The position numbers and the translations under genes are program-made. Source: Brevibacterium jeotgali (lineage in GTDB: Bacteria; Actinomycetota; Actinomycetes; Actinomycetales; Brevibacteriaceae). Taken from it: a DNA stretch of 64,000 nucleotides. Below, piece after piece: positions 33,586-42,193 of the stretch. Each line of letters opens with the position of its first letter. Position 1 is the first letter of the stretch. Below the pieces are notes generated by a model. The model was not told the DNA's origin. It made no database searches and saw nothing but the letters and a program-made list of their open reading frames with translations. The stretch is taken from positions 62,001-126,000 of the forward strand of contig NZ_FXZM01000008.1 in NCBI RefSeq assembly GCF_900169175.1. The letters run 5' to 3'.

Positions 33586-35528
33586 GGGGCCTCCTCTGTG
33601 CTCGGGTCGCTGGTCGTACCCGCGTCCGCGCCACCGCTCAGGTGTGCGCGGAGCGTCGTGAGTCTACCGGTCCAGGTGTCCCCGTGGGCGGTGAGGACGA
33701 CGGTGCGGAACTCGTCATCGGAGCCGTCCTCGTCCTGCTCATCCTGACTGTCATAGCCATAGCCGTAGCCATCGCCGTCTGCGGCGCCGCCCTCGGGTGC
33801 CGCACCCTCGTGATCCATGCCGCGCGCGGTGTCCGCATCGCTCACGCACACGGCATCGCCGAGGCTCACCACATCGCCCGAGCTTCCTCCGTCCCGCAGA
33901 GCCTCCGCACCCCGCAGAGTCTCCGCATCGCGCAGGATCTCCACGTCGAGGTGGCCGCCCAGGGTCTCCGCCATGCCGCGCCCCCATTCGACGACGGTGA
34001 CCGATTCGTCGAGCCAGGCGTCGAGCCCCAGGTCGTCGAATTCGTCGGCACCTCCCAACCGATAGGCATCGGCGTGGATCAGCCCGGGCCCAGCGCCTCG
34101 CGGCGGGTGCTCTCGAGCGATGACGAACGTGGGCGACGACACCCGTCCGCGCACATCGAGCGACCGTGCGAGGAACTGCGTGAACGTCGTCTTGCCCGCC
34201 CCCAGGTTGCCGGTGAGGACGAGGACGTCGCCGGCACGGACCACCCGGCCGACGGCCTCGGCGAGATCGGCCATCGCCGCCCGGCCCGGAACGGTGAGGG
34301 TCACCGAGACGGGGTTCTGCGCCACGTCACCAGGCGCGCCCGCTCCGACACGGTCGACGCGAGGGCCGATGCGCGTGACGATCTCGTAGTTGATGGTGCC
34401 GGCCCATTCGCCCCATTCCTCGGCGCTCGGGCCGGTGAGGCCGTCGCCCAGGACAGTGACCGGGTCCCCCGTCTGGACGGGCGTCTCACCTGCATCGACG
34501 ATCATCTGATCCATTGCGATGCGACCGACGACGGGCAGCCGGCGGCCGCGGATCGTGACCTCGGCGCGGCCGGACGCCGGCCGGGGGATGCCGTCCGCGT
34601 ACCCGCCCGCCACCAGGGCGAAGCGCGTGGGCCGCTTCGTCGTGTACGTGAGCCCGTAGGAGGCGCCGTGGCCCGCCGGCACGTCCTTCACCGTGAGCAC
34701 ACGCGACGAGAGGGTCATGGCCGGGCGCAGACCCAGGTCCCGCGCGCTCACGTGCTCGAACGGACTGAGCCCGTAGAGGGACAGTCCTACCCGCACCGTG
34801 TCGCCGGGGACGTCGTCGTCGCCCAGCGCGCCGGGCGAGTTCGCGGTGTGCGTCGTCAGCCCCTCGGTCGAGGCGAAGCGGGCACCCGTGCCGGCGAGGA
34901 AATCCGCAAGGGCATCATGGAAGGACGCGAAGGCCTCCTTCTGCCGGTGGGTCGCCGGGTCCCCCGGGAGATCGGCGTTCGCCAGGTGGCTCATGAGGCC
35001 GACGATCTGCACATCCCCCGCCGGGGCTCCCGCAGATCCTGCGCCCGGTCCGCCGAGCTCCCCGAGGAGCTCGCTCAGCTGAGCGGGGCTGAAGCCGCCG
35101 CGCCCCAGCCCGGTGTCGACCTTGAGATGGACGCGGGCGACCTTCCCCGTGCGGCGAGCAGCCTCACCGGCACGGGCGAACCCGTCAGCGGTCGACAGCC
35201 CCACCTCGAACCCGCGCGCAAGAGCAGGGGCCAGATCCGTCGTATCGTCGTGCAGCCAGAACAGGAGGGTCGCCTCATCGCCGAACGGCAGGCCGGCGAG
35301 CTGCTCGTGCAGGTCAAGGGCCTCGGCGAGGGTGGCGACTCCGAACCGTCGGACGCCCGCGGCGAGCACGGCCGGCACCACGTGCGCCGCACCGTGGCCG
35401 TAGGCATCGCCCTTCACGATCGCCATGAGGGTGCGCTCGCCGATCCGCTCGCGGATCGCGGCCACGTTCTGCGCCAGCGCGTCTGCGTCGATGAGCGCGC
35501 GCAGGATCGAAGGAGCCTCAGCGTGCAT
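33582..35528 (-). CDS. bifunctional alanine racemase / TsaE ATPase fusion
   Basis: One 648-aa frame joins two enzymes. Residues about 1-385 form an alanine racemase: PLP-lysine motif V-K-G-D-A-Y-G-H-G (about 37-45), V-D-T-G-L-G-R-G-G-F, G-L-S-L-Y-G-L, V-G-R-I-A-M-D-Q and the end I-N-Y-E-I-V-T-R-I-G-P-R. After a linker, residues about 410-648 are TsaE: Walker A G-N-L-G-A-G-K-T-T, S-S-P-T-F-V-I, H-A-D-A-Y-R-L and V-V-E-W-G. The TsaE tail holds an acidic repetitive insert (about 545-610). No stop or start lies between. ATG 35528 has GAGGAG 7 bases upstream and overlaps nnr by 11 bases. Confidence 0.93.
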   Translation of the reverse strand: MHAEAPSILRALIDADALAQNVAAIRERIGERTLMAIVKGDAYGHGAAHVVPAVLAAGVRRFGVATLAEALDLHEQLAGLPFGDEATLLFWLHDDTTDLAPALARGFEVGLSTADGFARAGEAARRTGKVARVHLKVDTGLGRGGFSPAQLSELLGELGGPGAGSAGAPAGDVQIVGLMSHLANADLPGDPATHRQKEAFASFHDALADFLAGTGARFASTEGLTTHTANSPGALGDDDVPGDTVRVGLSLYGLSPFEHVSARDLGLRPAMTLSSRVLTVKDVPAGHGASYGLTYTTKRPTRFALVAGGYADGIPRPASGRAEVTIRGRRLPVVGRIAMDQMIVDAGETPVQTGDPVTVLGDGLTGPSAEEWGEWAGTINYEIVTRIGPRVDRVGAGAPGDVAQNPVSVTLTVPGRAAMADLAEAVGRVVRAGDVLVLTGNLGAGKTTFTQFLARSLDVRGRVSSPTFVIAREHPPRGAGPGLIHADAYRLGGADEFDDLGLDAWLDESVTVVEWGRGMAETLGGHLDVEILRDAETLRGAEALRDGGSSGDVVSLGDAVCVSDADTARGMDHEGAAPEGGAADGDGYGYGYDSQDEQDEDGSDDEFRTVVLTAHGDTWTGRLTTLRAHLSGGADAGTTSDPSTEEAP

Positions 35529-37215
35529 GCGTGTCTCCTCTTCCCGTCCCCGTCGGACCGACGTGCTCGATCTCTGCAAGCTCCGCCGCGATGGCCTCGA
35601 CGATCCCCGAGGCACTGCGTGCGAAGCGACCCGCACGATTGTGCAGTATGACGGCGAGGGCCGCCAAAGCCGCGGCGCTGCCGGCGGGGTCGTCCGTCGG
35701 ATCCGGACGCAGTCCGGTCGCCAGCGCGGCGCCCACCAGTCCGGCGAGCACGTCGCCGCTGCCGGCCGTCGCGAGTCCCGGCGGTCCCGGCGTGGGGGCC
35801 CACAGGCGGCCGTCCGGTGCGGCGATGAGGGTGCGATGGCCCTTGAGCAGGACGACGGCACCGGTGAGTCCTGCCGCGCGGCGGGCCCACCGGACGGGAT
35901 CGGACTCCACGTCCCCGCGGTCCAGATCGGCTGCCTCATCATCGATGCGGGTGAGCAGTTCCGTGAGCTCGCCCGCATGCGGAGTGAGCACCGTGCACGA
36001 CGGCAGCGGCGAAGTCGCGACCGACAGCAGCGCCGGCAGCAGGGCGAGCGCACCGGCATCGAGCACGAGCGGTGTCCCCGTGCCGATCGCCTCACTGAGG
36101 AACTCCATCATGTCGTGGGGTTCGGGAGCGCCCGATCCCATCGTCCACGCCTGGACCCGACCGGGGGTGGTCACGACCTCCGGTGCGCGGGCCACGACCG
36201 CATCCTGCACCGTCCCCGCACCCTGCACCCTCAGCATGCCGACCCCGGCGTGCACCGCCGCGAGGCTGGTGAGCACCCCGGCTCCCGGGAACTGCCGGGA
36301 TCCCGCGATCACCCCCAGCACGCCTCGCGTGTACTTGTGGTCGTGGGGGCCCGGGCGGGGCCAGTCGCGCAGGTCGACGTCGTCGACGACCCACACCTCC
36401 GGGCCCGAGGCCGCCTCGCTCTCCCGGGACGGCTGGCCTTCGAGGGATGGCCAGCCGTCGAGGGGTGGCCCCCCGTCCTCGGAGGGATGAAGGTCCAGGC
36501 CGAGGTCGACGTATTCGATGCGACCGCTCACCTCGGCTCCACCGGGCAGGTGGAGGCCCGCCTTCCTCGCGCCGAACGTCACCGTGACGTCTGCGCGCAC
36601 GTGGACGTCTCCGCACTCCCCCGTCGTGGCATCGACGCCGGTGGGGACGTCGACCGCGACGACGATCTGCGAGGCGCCGTGGGAGGTGGACCGCTGCCCG
36701 GTGTTCGCCTGCTGGACCGACCGTCGGCGGGCCGCGGCCTGCCACGCGTGGATGAGGGTGCTCAGAGGAGGATCGAGGCGCGGTCGGGCGCCTGTGCCCA
36801 GCAGACCGTCGAGGACGAGGTCGGCTTCGGCGGCGAGACCAGCGGCCTCGGCGGCGGTGGCCTCGGCGGCGGTTTCGACGTCGGCAGCGGAATCGAGGAA
36901 CAGCGCACCGGCTCGACGCGCGGCTCGGCGGCCTTCCGCATGAAGGCGTCCCAGGGGTGCGGAGACGGTGACATGAGCACCGCGGTGCGCGAGGTTCGCG
37001 GCGGCGAGCAGCGCGTCACCGCCGTTGCTGCCGGGGCCCGCGAAGACGACGATGCGGGCACCGGTGATCCGGCCGCGGGCACTCCTCAGCTCGCGGCGGC
37101 AGACGGTGGCGAGCCCGGCCGCGGCAGTGCGCATGAGGGACTCGCCTCGGCCGGCGTCGAGGAGCGGCTGTTCGGCGGCACGGACCGCGGCGGCGCTGTA
37201 GGCGGGGACGGGCAT
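35518..37215 (-). CDS. nnr: bifunctional NAD(P)HX epimerase/dehydratase
   Basis: Repair of hydrated NAD(P)H. The 565-aa protein has an N-terminal epimerase domain (about 1-235) with G-P-G-S-N-G-G-D-A-L (59-68) and V-D-V-P-T-G-V-D. Its C-terminal ADP/ATP-dependent dehydratase domain (about 275-560) has T-P-H-A-G-E-L-T-E, L-K-G-H-R-T and A-T-A-G-S-G-D-V-L-A-G. A short insert with repeated D-G-G/W-P-S-L units lies between them (about 240-270). Start ATG 37215 lies 6 bases after a TAGTCT box. Confidence 0.93.
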   Translation of the reverse strand: MPVPAYSAAAVRAAEQPLLDAGRGESLMRTAAAGLATVCRRELRSARGRITGARIVVFAGPGSNGGDALLAAANLAHRGAHVTVSAPLGRLHAEGRRAARRAGALFLDSAADVETAAEATAAEAAGLAAEADLVLDGLLGTGARPRLDPPLSTLIHAWQAAARRRSVQQANTGQRSTSHGASQIVVAVDVPTGVDATTGECGDVHVRADVTVTFGARKAGLHLPGGAEVSGRIEYVDLGLDLHPSEDGGPPLDGWPSLEGQPSRESEAASGPEVWVVDDVDLRDWPRPGPHDHKYTRGVLGVIAGSRQFPGAGVLTSLAAVHAGVGMLRVQGAGTVQDAVVARAPEVVTTPGRVQAWTMGSGAPEPHDMMEFLSEAIGTGTPLVLDAGALALLPALLSVATSPLPSCTVLTPHAGELTELLTRIDDEAADLDRGDVESDPVRWARRAAGLTGAVVLLKGHRTLIAAPDGRLWAPTPGPPGLATAGSGDVLAGLVGAALATGLRPDPTDDPAGSAAALAALAVILHNRAGRFARSASGIVEAIAAELAEIEHVGPTGTGRGDTHAR

Positions 37216-37221
37216 GCACTC

Positions 37222-37227
37222 AGACTA
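37222..37227 (-). promoter_or_regulatory. -10 box TAGTCT, leaderless promoter of nnr-alr/tsaE operon
   Basis: Minus-strand TANNNT ending 6 bases before the nnr ATG. Behind it lies a 15-base direct repeat, AGTACCGGGCGCAGG (37227-37241 and 37244-37258). Confidence 0.55.
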
Positions 37228-37281
37228 GTACCGGGCGCAGGCCAGTACCGGGCGCAGGGCCGCAGAGACGTCACGAGGGCC

Positions 37282-38514
37282 TCAGGTGTGCGCGTCCGCG
37301 ACCTTCCGGTCCAGTTCCCTGTGGAGCCTGCGGGCAGCGAGATGGGCCAGGAACAGAGAGTGGTCCCCCAGCCCCTCGTCGCCATGGCGGGCGCGCGGCG
37401 AGTGGTTGACCTCCTGGGCCGCGGCATCGACGCCCGGCATCGCCGCGCCCAGGTGGCCGTACGATCCGGGCACCTGCTGGAGGACTCGGGAGAAGTCCTC
37501 TGACCCGGCCCTGGGGTGCGCGACCCGGTGCACACGGTCCTCGCCGAACAGCTCTGCGAACGTCTCGAGATAGAAGCGGGCCTCTGTGTCATCGTTGACC
37601 GTCGCCGGCAGGAGGGTCTCGAACTCGATGTCCGCGCCCAGACCGTGTGCGGCGAGGAATGACTGCGCGACTCGGGGCAGCTCCGCCTCCGCCCGGGCTG
37701 TGGCCTCCGGGGAGAACGTCCGGACGCTCATCGAGAGGTCCGCCGCCTCGGGGATGATGTTCGGCGCTGTCCCTCCGTGGAACATGCCCACGGTGAGGAC
37801 GACCGAATCGAAGATGTTGAACCGACGGGTGATGTACTCCTGGAGCTGGCCGATGAGAGCGGCGCCGGCCTCGATGGGGTCGAGTGCGTTCTCCGGACGC
37901 GCCGCATGCCCGCCTCGGCCGCGGACCGTCACATCGAAGCGCGAGTAGGCCGCCATGTACGGCCCCGACCGCGTGTGCACGTGCCCGGGCTCCTGATCTG
38001 CTGACACGTGCACGCCGTAGGCGCCCACGAGGGGCACCCCCGCTGCGTCGACCACGCCCTCGTCGATCATCCTCCCCGCACCGTCGCAGCCCTCCTCCCC
38101 CGGCTGGAACATGAAGACCACGTCACCGGGGAGCTGGGCGCGGTGCGCGTGGAGGAGGTGGACGGCGCCGATCAGTCCGGCCGTGTGGAGGTCGTGGCCG
38201 CACGCGTGCATCGCGCCGTTGTCGGAGGCGAAGTCGAACCCCGTCTCCTCATCGATCGGCAGGGCGTCCATGTCGCCGCGCAGGAGCACTCCCGAGCCCG
38301 TCTCCTCGCGCCTGCCGCCGCGCAGCACGACGACGATCGAGCTGAGTCCGGCTCCCGTCGTGGTCTCCACAGCGAGTCCCTCCAGCGCGTCGAGGACCGT
38401 GCGCTGGGTGCGCGGCAGGTCCAGGCCGACCTCTGGGTGCTGGTGGAGGGAGCGCCGGATCTGCTGGAGCTGAGGCAGGAGGGCGTCGGACTCCGCAGGG
38501 GTCGGGAGGGTCAT
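37282..38514 (-). CDS. M20-family amidohydrolase (hippurate/IAA-amino acid hydrolase type)
   Basis: Metal-dependent amide hydrolase, 410 aa. It shows G-D-M-D-A-L-P-I-D-E-E-T (about 79-90), the metal ligands in H-A-C-G-H-D-L-H-T-A (about 102-111), Q-P-G-E-E-G with the catalytic Glu (about 136-141), and H-P-R-A-G-S-E-D-F near the C-terminus. Members release amino acids from N-acyl conjugates. It has its own leaderless-type promoter but follows an amino acid permease gene on the same strand, suggesting uptake and hydrolysis of a conjugate (inference). Confidence 0.9.
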   Translation of the reverse strand: MTLPTPAESDALLPQLQQIRRSLHQHPEVGLDLPRTQRTVLDALEGLAVETTTGAGLSSIVVVLRGGRREETGSGVLLRGDMDALPIDEETGFDFASDNGAMHACGHDLHTAGLIGAVHLLHAHRAQLPGDVVFMFQPGEEGCDGAGRMIDEGVVDAAGVPLVGAYGVHVSADQEPGHVHTRSGPYMAAYSRFDVTVRGRGGHAARPENALDPIEAGAALIGQLQEYITRRFNIFDSVVLTVGMFHGGTAPNIIPEAADLSMSVRTFSPEATARAEAELPRVAQSFLAAHGLGADIEFETLLPATVNDDTEARFYLETFAELFGEDRVHRVAHPRAGSEDFSRVLQQVPGSYGHLGAAMPGVDAAAQEVNHSPRARHGDEGLGDHSLFLAHLAARRLHRELDRKVADAHT

Positions 38515-38520
38515 GTCCTC

Positions 38521-38526
38521 AAGCTA
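38521..38526 (-). promoter_or_regulatory. -10 box TAGCTT, leaderless promoter of M20 gene
   Basis: Minus-strand TANNNT with a 6-base spacer (GAGGAC) to the ATG at 38514. The GAGG in the spacer is too close to the ATG to act as a normal binding site. Confidence 0.5.
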
Positions 38527-38561
38527 TCGATGCACGCCCTATCGACGCACGCCGCGGGCGC

Positions 38562-39908
38562 TCACTCCAGGTGCATGCGTGGAACGGGCCGCCGGAAGGC
38601 CCGTGTGGTCCACAGCAGATAGACCATCCCCAGCGCGATCCACCCGATGCCCAGCAGCACGGTGTGTGGTGCGAGGCTCGTCCACAGCCACACGGTGAGG
38701 AGGAAGCCGATGCTCGGGATGACTCCGTACGCGAGGATCGCTCCGACATCGCGCCTCTTCTCCCGCACGAGGAACACGCTCACCACACTCACATTCACGA
38801 CGCTGAATGCGGTGAGGGCTCCGAAGCTCACGATGGAGGCCACGAAATCGACGTCGGCGAACACCGCGGAGATCGACACGACCGCGACGACGAGGATCGC
38901 CCCGACGGGTGTGCGGAAGCGCTCTGACAGTGAGCCGAACACTTTCGTCGGCAGGACCCCGTCTCGGCCCATGGCAAAGAGGATGCGGGCGACCGACGCC
39001 TGCGATGCGAGCGCGGATCCCAGCGCACCAGTCACATAGGCCGCAAGGAAGAGGGCCGTGAGGACTTCTCCGCCCAGCCGCCCCAGCATCGACAGCGCCG
39101 CCACGTCCGCACCGCTACCCGTCACCACGTCCGGGGATGCCATGTGCGCGAACCAGGAGATCGTGACGAAGAAGAATCCGCCGATCACCGTCGTGAGGAT
39201 GACGGCGATCGGGATGGAGCGCGTGGGCCTCTTCGCCTCCTCCGCCATCGTGGAGATCGCGTCGAAGCCCAGGAACGACAGGCAGAGGACCGCGGATCCC
39301 GCGACGACGGCGGGCAGGCTGAAGTCGGACCGCAGGAACGGGTCCAGCGGTCCTGTGTCCGGATCGAACGCACGGGAGGCGAAGACGAAGAAGACGAGGA
39401 AGAAGACGATCTGCAGGACGACGAGCACAACGTTCGCACTCTTCACCACCGTGATCCCGATGACGTTGAGTGCGGTGACGAGCACGAGTGCCACCATGCT
39501 GAAGACCCACGCCGGGATCTGTGGGAACCGCTCCGACAGATAGAGACCGATGAGCAGGTAGTTGAGCATCGGGAGCAGGATGTAGTCGATCATCACCGTC
39601 CACCCGGTGAGGAACCCTGCGCCACCGCCCAGTCCTTCGCGGGCATAGGCGTAGGCCGAGCCTGCGGTGCGGACGCGTCGGCCCAGGAACGCGTAGCTGC
39701 AGGCGGTGAAGAGCATCGCCGCCAGCGTGATGATGTAGGCGCTCGCGAGGAATCCGCCCGTCACCTCATTCACGATGCCGTAGGTCGTGAACACCGTCAT
39801 CGGGACCATGTAGGCGAGGCCGAAGAAGATCAGGGTCGGTACTCCCATCGACCGCACGAGGCCTCGGGGAGCGGACTGGTGGTCGGGTCTGGGTCCGGGT
39901 GCCGTCAT
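38562..39908 (-). CDS. APC-family amino acid/polyamine permease
   Basis: A 448-aa inner-membrane permease with about 12 hydrophobic segments. The first contains the APC-type F-F-G-L-A-Y-M-V-P-M-T-V-F; G-F-D-A-I-S-T-M-A-E-E-A-K lies in the middle, as in YjeH/PuuP-like transporters. ATG 39908 has GAGGAGG 8 bases upstream; a further upstream ATG at 40019 falls in the operator and is rejected. Divergent from a TetR/amine-oxidase pair with a shared regulatory region, so an amine or amino acid substrate is likely. Confidence 0.87.
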   Translation of the reverse strand: MTAPGPRPDHQSAPRGLVRSMGVPTLIFFGLAYMVPMTVFTTYGIVNEVTGGFLASAYIITLAAMLFTACSYAFLGRRVRTAGSAYAYAREGLGGGAGFLTGWTVMIDYILLPMLNYLLIGLYLSERFPQIPAWVFSMVALVLVTALNVIGITVVKSANVVLVVLQIVFFLVFFVFASRAFDPDTGPLDPFLRSDFSLPAVVAGSAVLCLSFLGFDAISTMAEEAKRPTRSIPIAVILTTVIGGFFFVTISWFAHMASPDVVTGSGADVAALSMLGRLGGEVLTALFLAAYVTGALGSALASQASVARILFAMGRDGVLPTKVFGSLSERFRTPVGAILVVAVVSISAVFADVDFVASIVSFGALTAFSVVNVSVVSVFLVREKRRDVGAILAYGVIPSIGFLLTVWLWTSLAPHTVLLGIGWIALGMVYLLWTTRAFRRPVPRMHLE

Positions 39909-39984
39909 CGCGTGCGCCTCCTCGTCGAGTGTCCGCGGCTTCGTGGTGGTCGTCGCTGACCGATGCGCTCTCCGGTCGCGTCTC

Positions 39985-40013
39985 TTGACACGTCCGGCGA
40001 CCCACGGGATATT
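39985..40013 (+). promoter_or_regulatory. promoter of the tetR-amine oxidase operon
   Basis: Consensus -35 TTGACA (39985-39990), a 17-base spacer and -10 GATATT (40008-40013). The predicted start falls near 40020, inside the operator. Confidence 0.6.
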
Positions 40014-40029
40014 GACCATGCGGTCAATA
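40010..40029. promoter_or_regulatory. TetR-type operator palindrome
   Basis: Perfect 8-bp arms TATTGACC and GGTCAATA around ATGC. It overlaps the -10 box of the tetR promoter and lies 101 bases before the permease gene, so one repressor could control both directions. It is the expected size for a TetR dimer. Confidence 0.65.
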
Positions 40030-40064
40030 CCATTGCCGACACACAGTAAGCGGGGTCACATCCG

Positions 40065-40793
40065 ATGTCAACGAGGACGGAACCGGAGACAGAGCCGGAG
40101 TCTGCGACGGGGACCGGGGGCGGGAAGCGGCGCAGGCTGTCCGCCGTCCAGCGTCGTGCGGCGATCCATGCCGCGGCGCAGGAGCTCGCGCTGACGGACG
40201 GACTGCAGAACGTCACCCACCGCAGCATTGCGGGGCACTTGGGGATCACACACACCCTCGTCGTCCACCACGCGGCGGACATGGGCGAACTCCGGTCGCA
40301 CGCCTGCGAGGCGCTGCTGCGCGAGGAGTTCGAGTCCTGTGCAGCACTCGCCGCTCGGCACTCCTCTGCGGTCAGGCAGCTGTCGGCCCTCATCGACACC
40401 CTGAGTCGCACCGGCCGCGAGGACCATTCGAGTGTGTGGCTCGACGGCTGGAGCATCGGCCGCAGGGACCCCCGGATGGCGCACACCATACGATCCGCGA
40501 TGGACACGTGGCAGGAGTTCATCGCCGCGATCCTCGCCGAGGGCGCGTCCCGCGAAGAGTTCAGCGTCGACGATCCGCAGGCTGCGGCGTGGGAGTTCAT
40601 CGCGCTGCTCGACGGGCTCAACGCGCACACCCTGGTCGCCTACGGCGATCCCGCTGACTATCCTGCACGCCTCGCGGCACCGCTCGCCGCACGGCTCTCA
40701 CTCCCCACCGGAGCCCTCACCAGCCCCAGCAGCCTCACCGTCCCAGCCACTCCGACCACCACCGCCCCCACCCGGCCCGAGGAGACACCATGA
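40065..40793 (+). CDS. TetR-family regulator (BetI-like C-terminus)
   Basis: A 242-aa repressor candidate. After a charged N-terminal tail (about 20 residues), the HTH spans about 28-75, with A-I-H-A-A-A-Q-E-L-A and V-T-H-R-S-I-A-G-H-L-G-I-T-H-T-L-V-V-H-H. The all-helical ligand domain resembles the BetI-type (TetR_C) group. A Thr/Pro-rich tail closes the protein. The stop overlaps the amine oxidase ATG (ATGA). Ligand is probably an amine or its product, by context. Confidence 0.85.
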   Translation: MSTRTEPETEPESATGTGGGKRRRLSAVQRRAAIHAAAQELALTDGLQNVTHRSIAGHLGITHTLVVHHAADMGELRSHACEALLREEFESCAALAARHSSAVRQLSALIDTLSRTGREDHSSVWLDGWSIGRRDPRMAHTIRSAMDTWQEFIAAILAEGASREEFSVDDPQAAAWEFIALLDGLNAHTLVAYGDPADYPARLAAPLAARLSLPTGALTSPSSLTVPATPTTTAPTRPEETP

Positions 40794-42193
40794 CACCCCT
40801 TCACGCCACCGCCAGCGACCTCACCTGCGACGTCGTCGTCGTGGGCGCGGGCATCGCCGGACTCACCGCGGCGGAACGACTGGTCGGGGCCGGGCTCGAC
40901 GTCCGCGTCGTCGAAGCCCGCGACCGCGTGGGCGGGCGGACCGAGGGAGGCGAGTTCGCCTCGGGCACGGTCATCGAACTGGGCGGTCAGTGGGTGGGCC
41001 CCACTCAGGACGAAGTGCTCGCACTGGCAGCTCGGCTGGGCCTCGAGACCTTCACGGTCTACGACGAGGGCGCCTCACTGCTGTTCGCCGACGGAGGGCG
41101 CACGGAGGGCGAGGACGACGCCTTCGGACTGGGCGGGGAGGCCGCGAGGGCATTCGCGGACCTCGTCGAGCTCATCGACCGCACTGCGGCCACGATCGAC
41201 CGGGAGGCGCCCTGGGATTCTGCTGACGCAGTGCACCTGGACCGGATGACCGCGGCCCAGTGGCTCGACGTCCACTGCGGCCATGCGGACGCGCGTGCCT
41301 TCATGGACACCATGCTCGCGTCGATCCTCGCGGCGGACGCGGATGAGTACTCTGCGCTCCACCTGCTCTTCTACCTGGGCTCGGGCGGCGGTCTTCATCG
41401 CATGATGCTCACGATCGGAGGAGCACAGGAGTCACGCGTGCGCGGGGGCACCCACCAGCTGTCGGAGAGGCTCGCGGAGGCCCTGGGCGATCGGGTGCTG
41501 CTGGACGAGGAGGTCCTGCGGATCAGCGGCTGGGACGCCGAGGTCGCCGCGGTGACGACCTCGCACCGCACCCTGCGCTGCGACCGCGTCGTCGTCGCGG
41601 TGCCTCCGACGATGGCGACGCGCATGTCGTATGACCCGCCGCTGCCGGCCGGCCGCGACATCGCGCAGTCGCACATGATGCCGGGCAGCGTGCTCAAGTT
41701 CCAGATCGAGTATCCGCGCCCGTTCTGGCGTGAGGAGGGACTGAGCGGAACGGTGATGAGCCTTGATCACGGCGTGTCACTCGTCTACGACAACTGTGTT
41801 CCGGACTCCGACGCGGGCATCCTCGTCGCGTTCGTCGAGGGCGCCCACGCGCGCGCCCTCCACACGCTGGACGACCAGGAGCGGGACCGGCGCGTGATCG
41901 ACGACCTCACAGCGTTCTTCGGCGATGCCGCCGCCCGCCCCACCGAGGTGCTGCAGCGGAACTGGTCGGAGGAGCAGTACACGCGCGGCTGCTACGGCGG
42001 TCGGTTCGCCACCGGGCTGTGGACGACGGTGGGCGCTCACCTCGCCGCGCCGTGCGGGCTGATCCACTGGGCCGGGGCGGAGACCGCCGCAGTGTGGAAC
42101 GGGTACATCGACGGCGCGATCCGCTCGGGTCAGCGGGTCGCCGCCGAGGTCGCGGCACTGTCACCGGCCGCCCCTACCACCTCATACCGCTGA
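40790..42193 (+). CDS. flavin-containing amine oxidase
   Basis: A 467-aa FAD enzyme of the MAO/putrescine-oxidase group, which oxidises primary amines to aldehydes with H2O2 release. The N-terminal dinucleotide fold V-V-V-V-G-A-G-I-A-G-L-T-A-A (about 15-28) is followed by V-E-A-R-D-R-V-G-G-R-T (42-52) and E-L-G-G-Q-W-V-G (64-71). At the C-terminus, I-H-W-A-G-A-E-T-A and W-N-G-Y-I-D-G-A-I position FAD. No signal peptide. It is translationally coupled to the TetR gene and divergent from an APC permease. Its 3' end overlaps that of the LysR gene by 20 bases. Confidence 0.92.
   Translation: MTPLHATASDLTCDVVVVGAGIAGLTAAERLVGAGLDVRVVEARDRVGGRTEGGEFASGTVIELGGQWVGPTQDEVLALAARLGLETFTVYDEGASLLFADGGRTEGEDDAFGLGGEAARAFADLVELIDRTAATIDREAPWDSADAVHLDRMTAAQWLDVHCGHADARAFMDTMLASILAADADEYSALHLLFYLGSGGGLHRMMLTIGGAQESRVRGGTHQLSERLAEALGDRVLLDEEVLRISGWDAEVAAVTTSHRTLRCDRVVVAVPPTMATRMSYDPPLPAGRDIAQSHMMPGSVLKFQIEYPRPFWREEGLSGTVMSLDHGVSLVYDNCVPDSDAGILVAFVEGAHARALHTLDDQERDRRVIDDLTAFFGDAAARPTEVLQRNWSEEQYTRGCYGGRFATGLWTTVGAHLAAPCGLIHWAGAETAAVWNGYIDGAIRSGQRVAAEVAALSPAAPTTSYR

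Noticed and set aside
33642-35651. 669-codon plus-strand frame opposite alr-tsaE
   Set aside because: Composition (Arg/Glu/Gly/His) and position opposite conserved enzymes mark it as a shadow.
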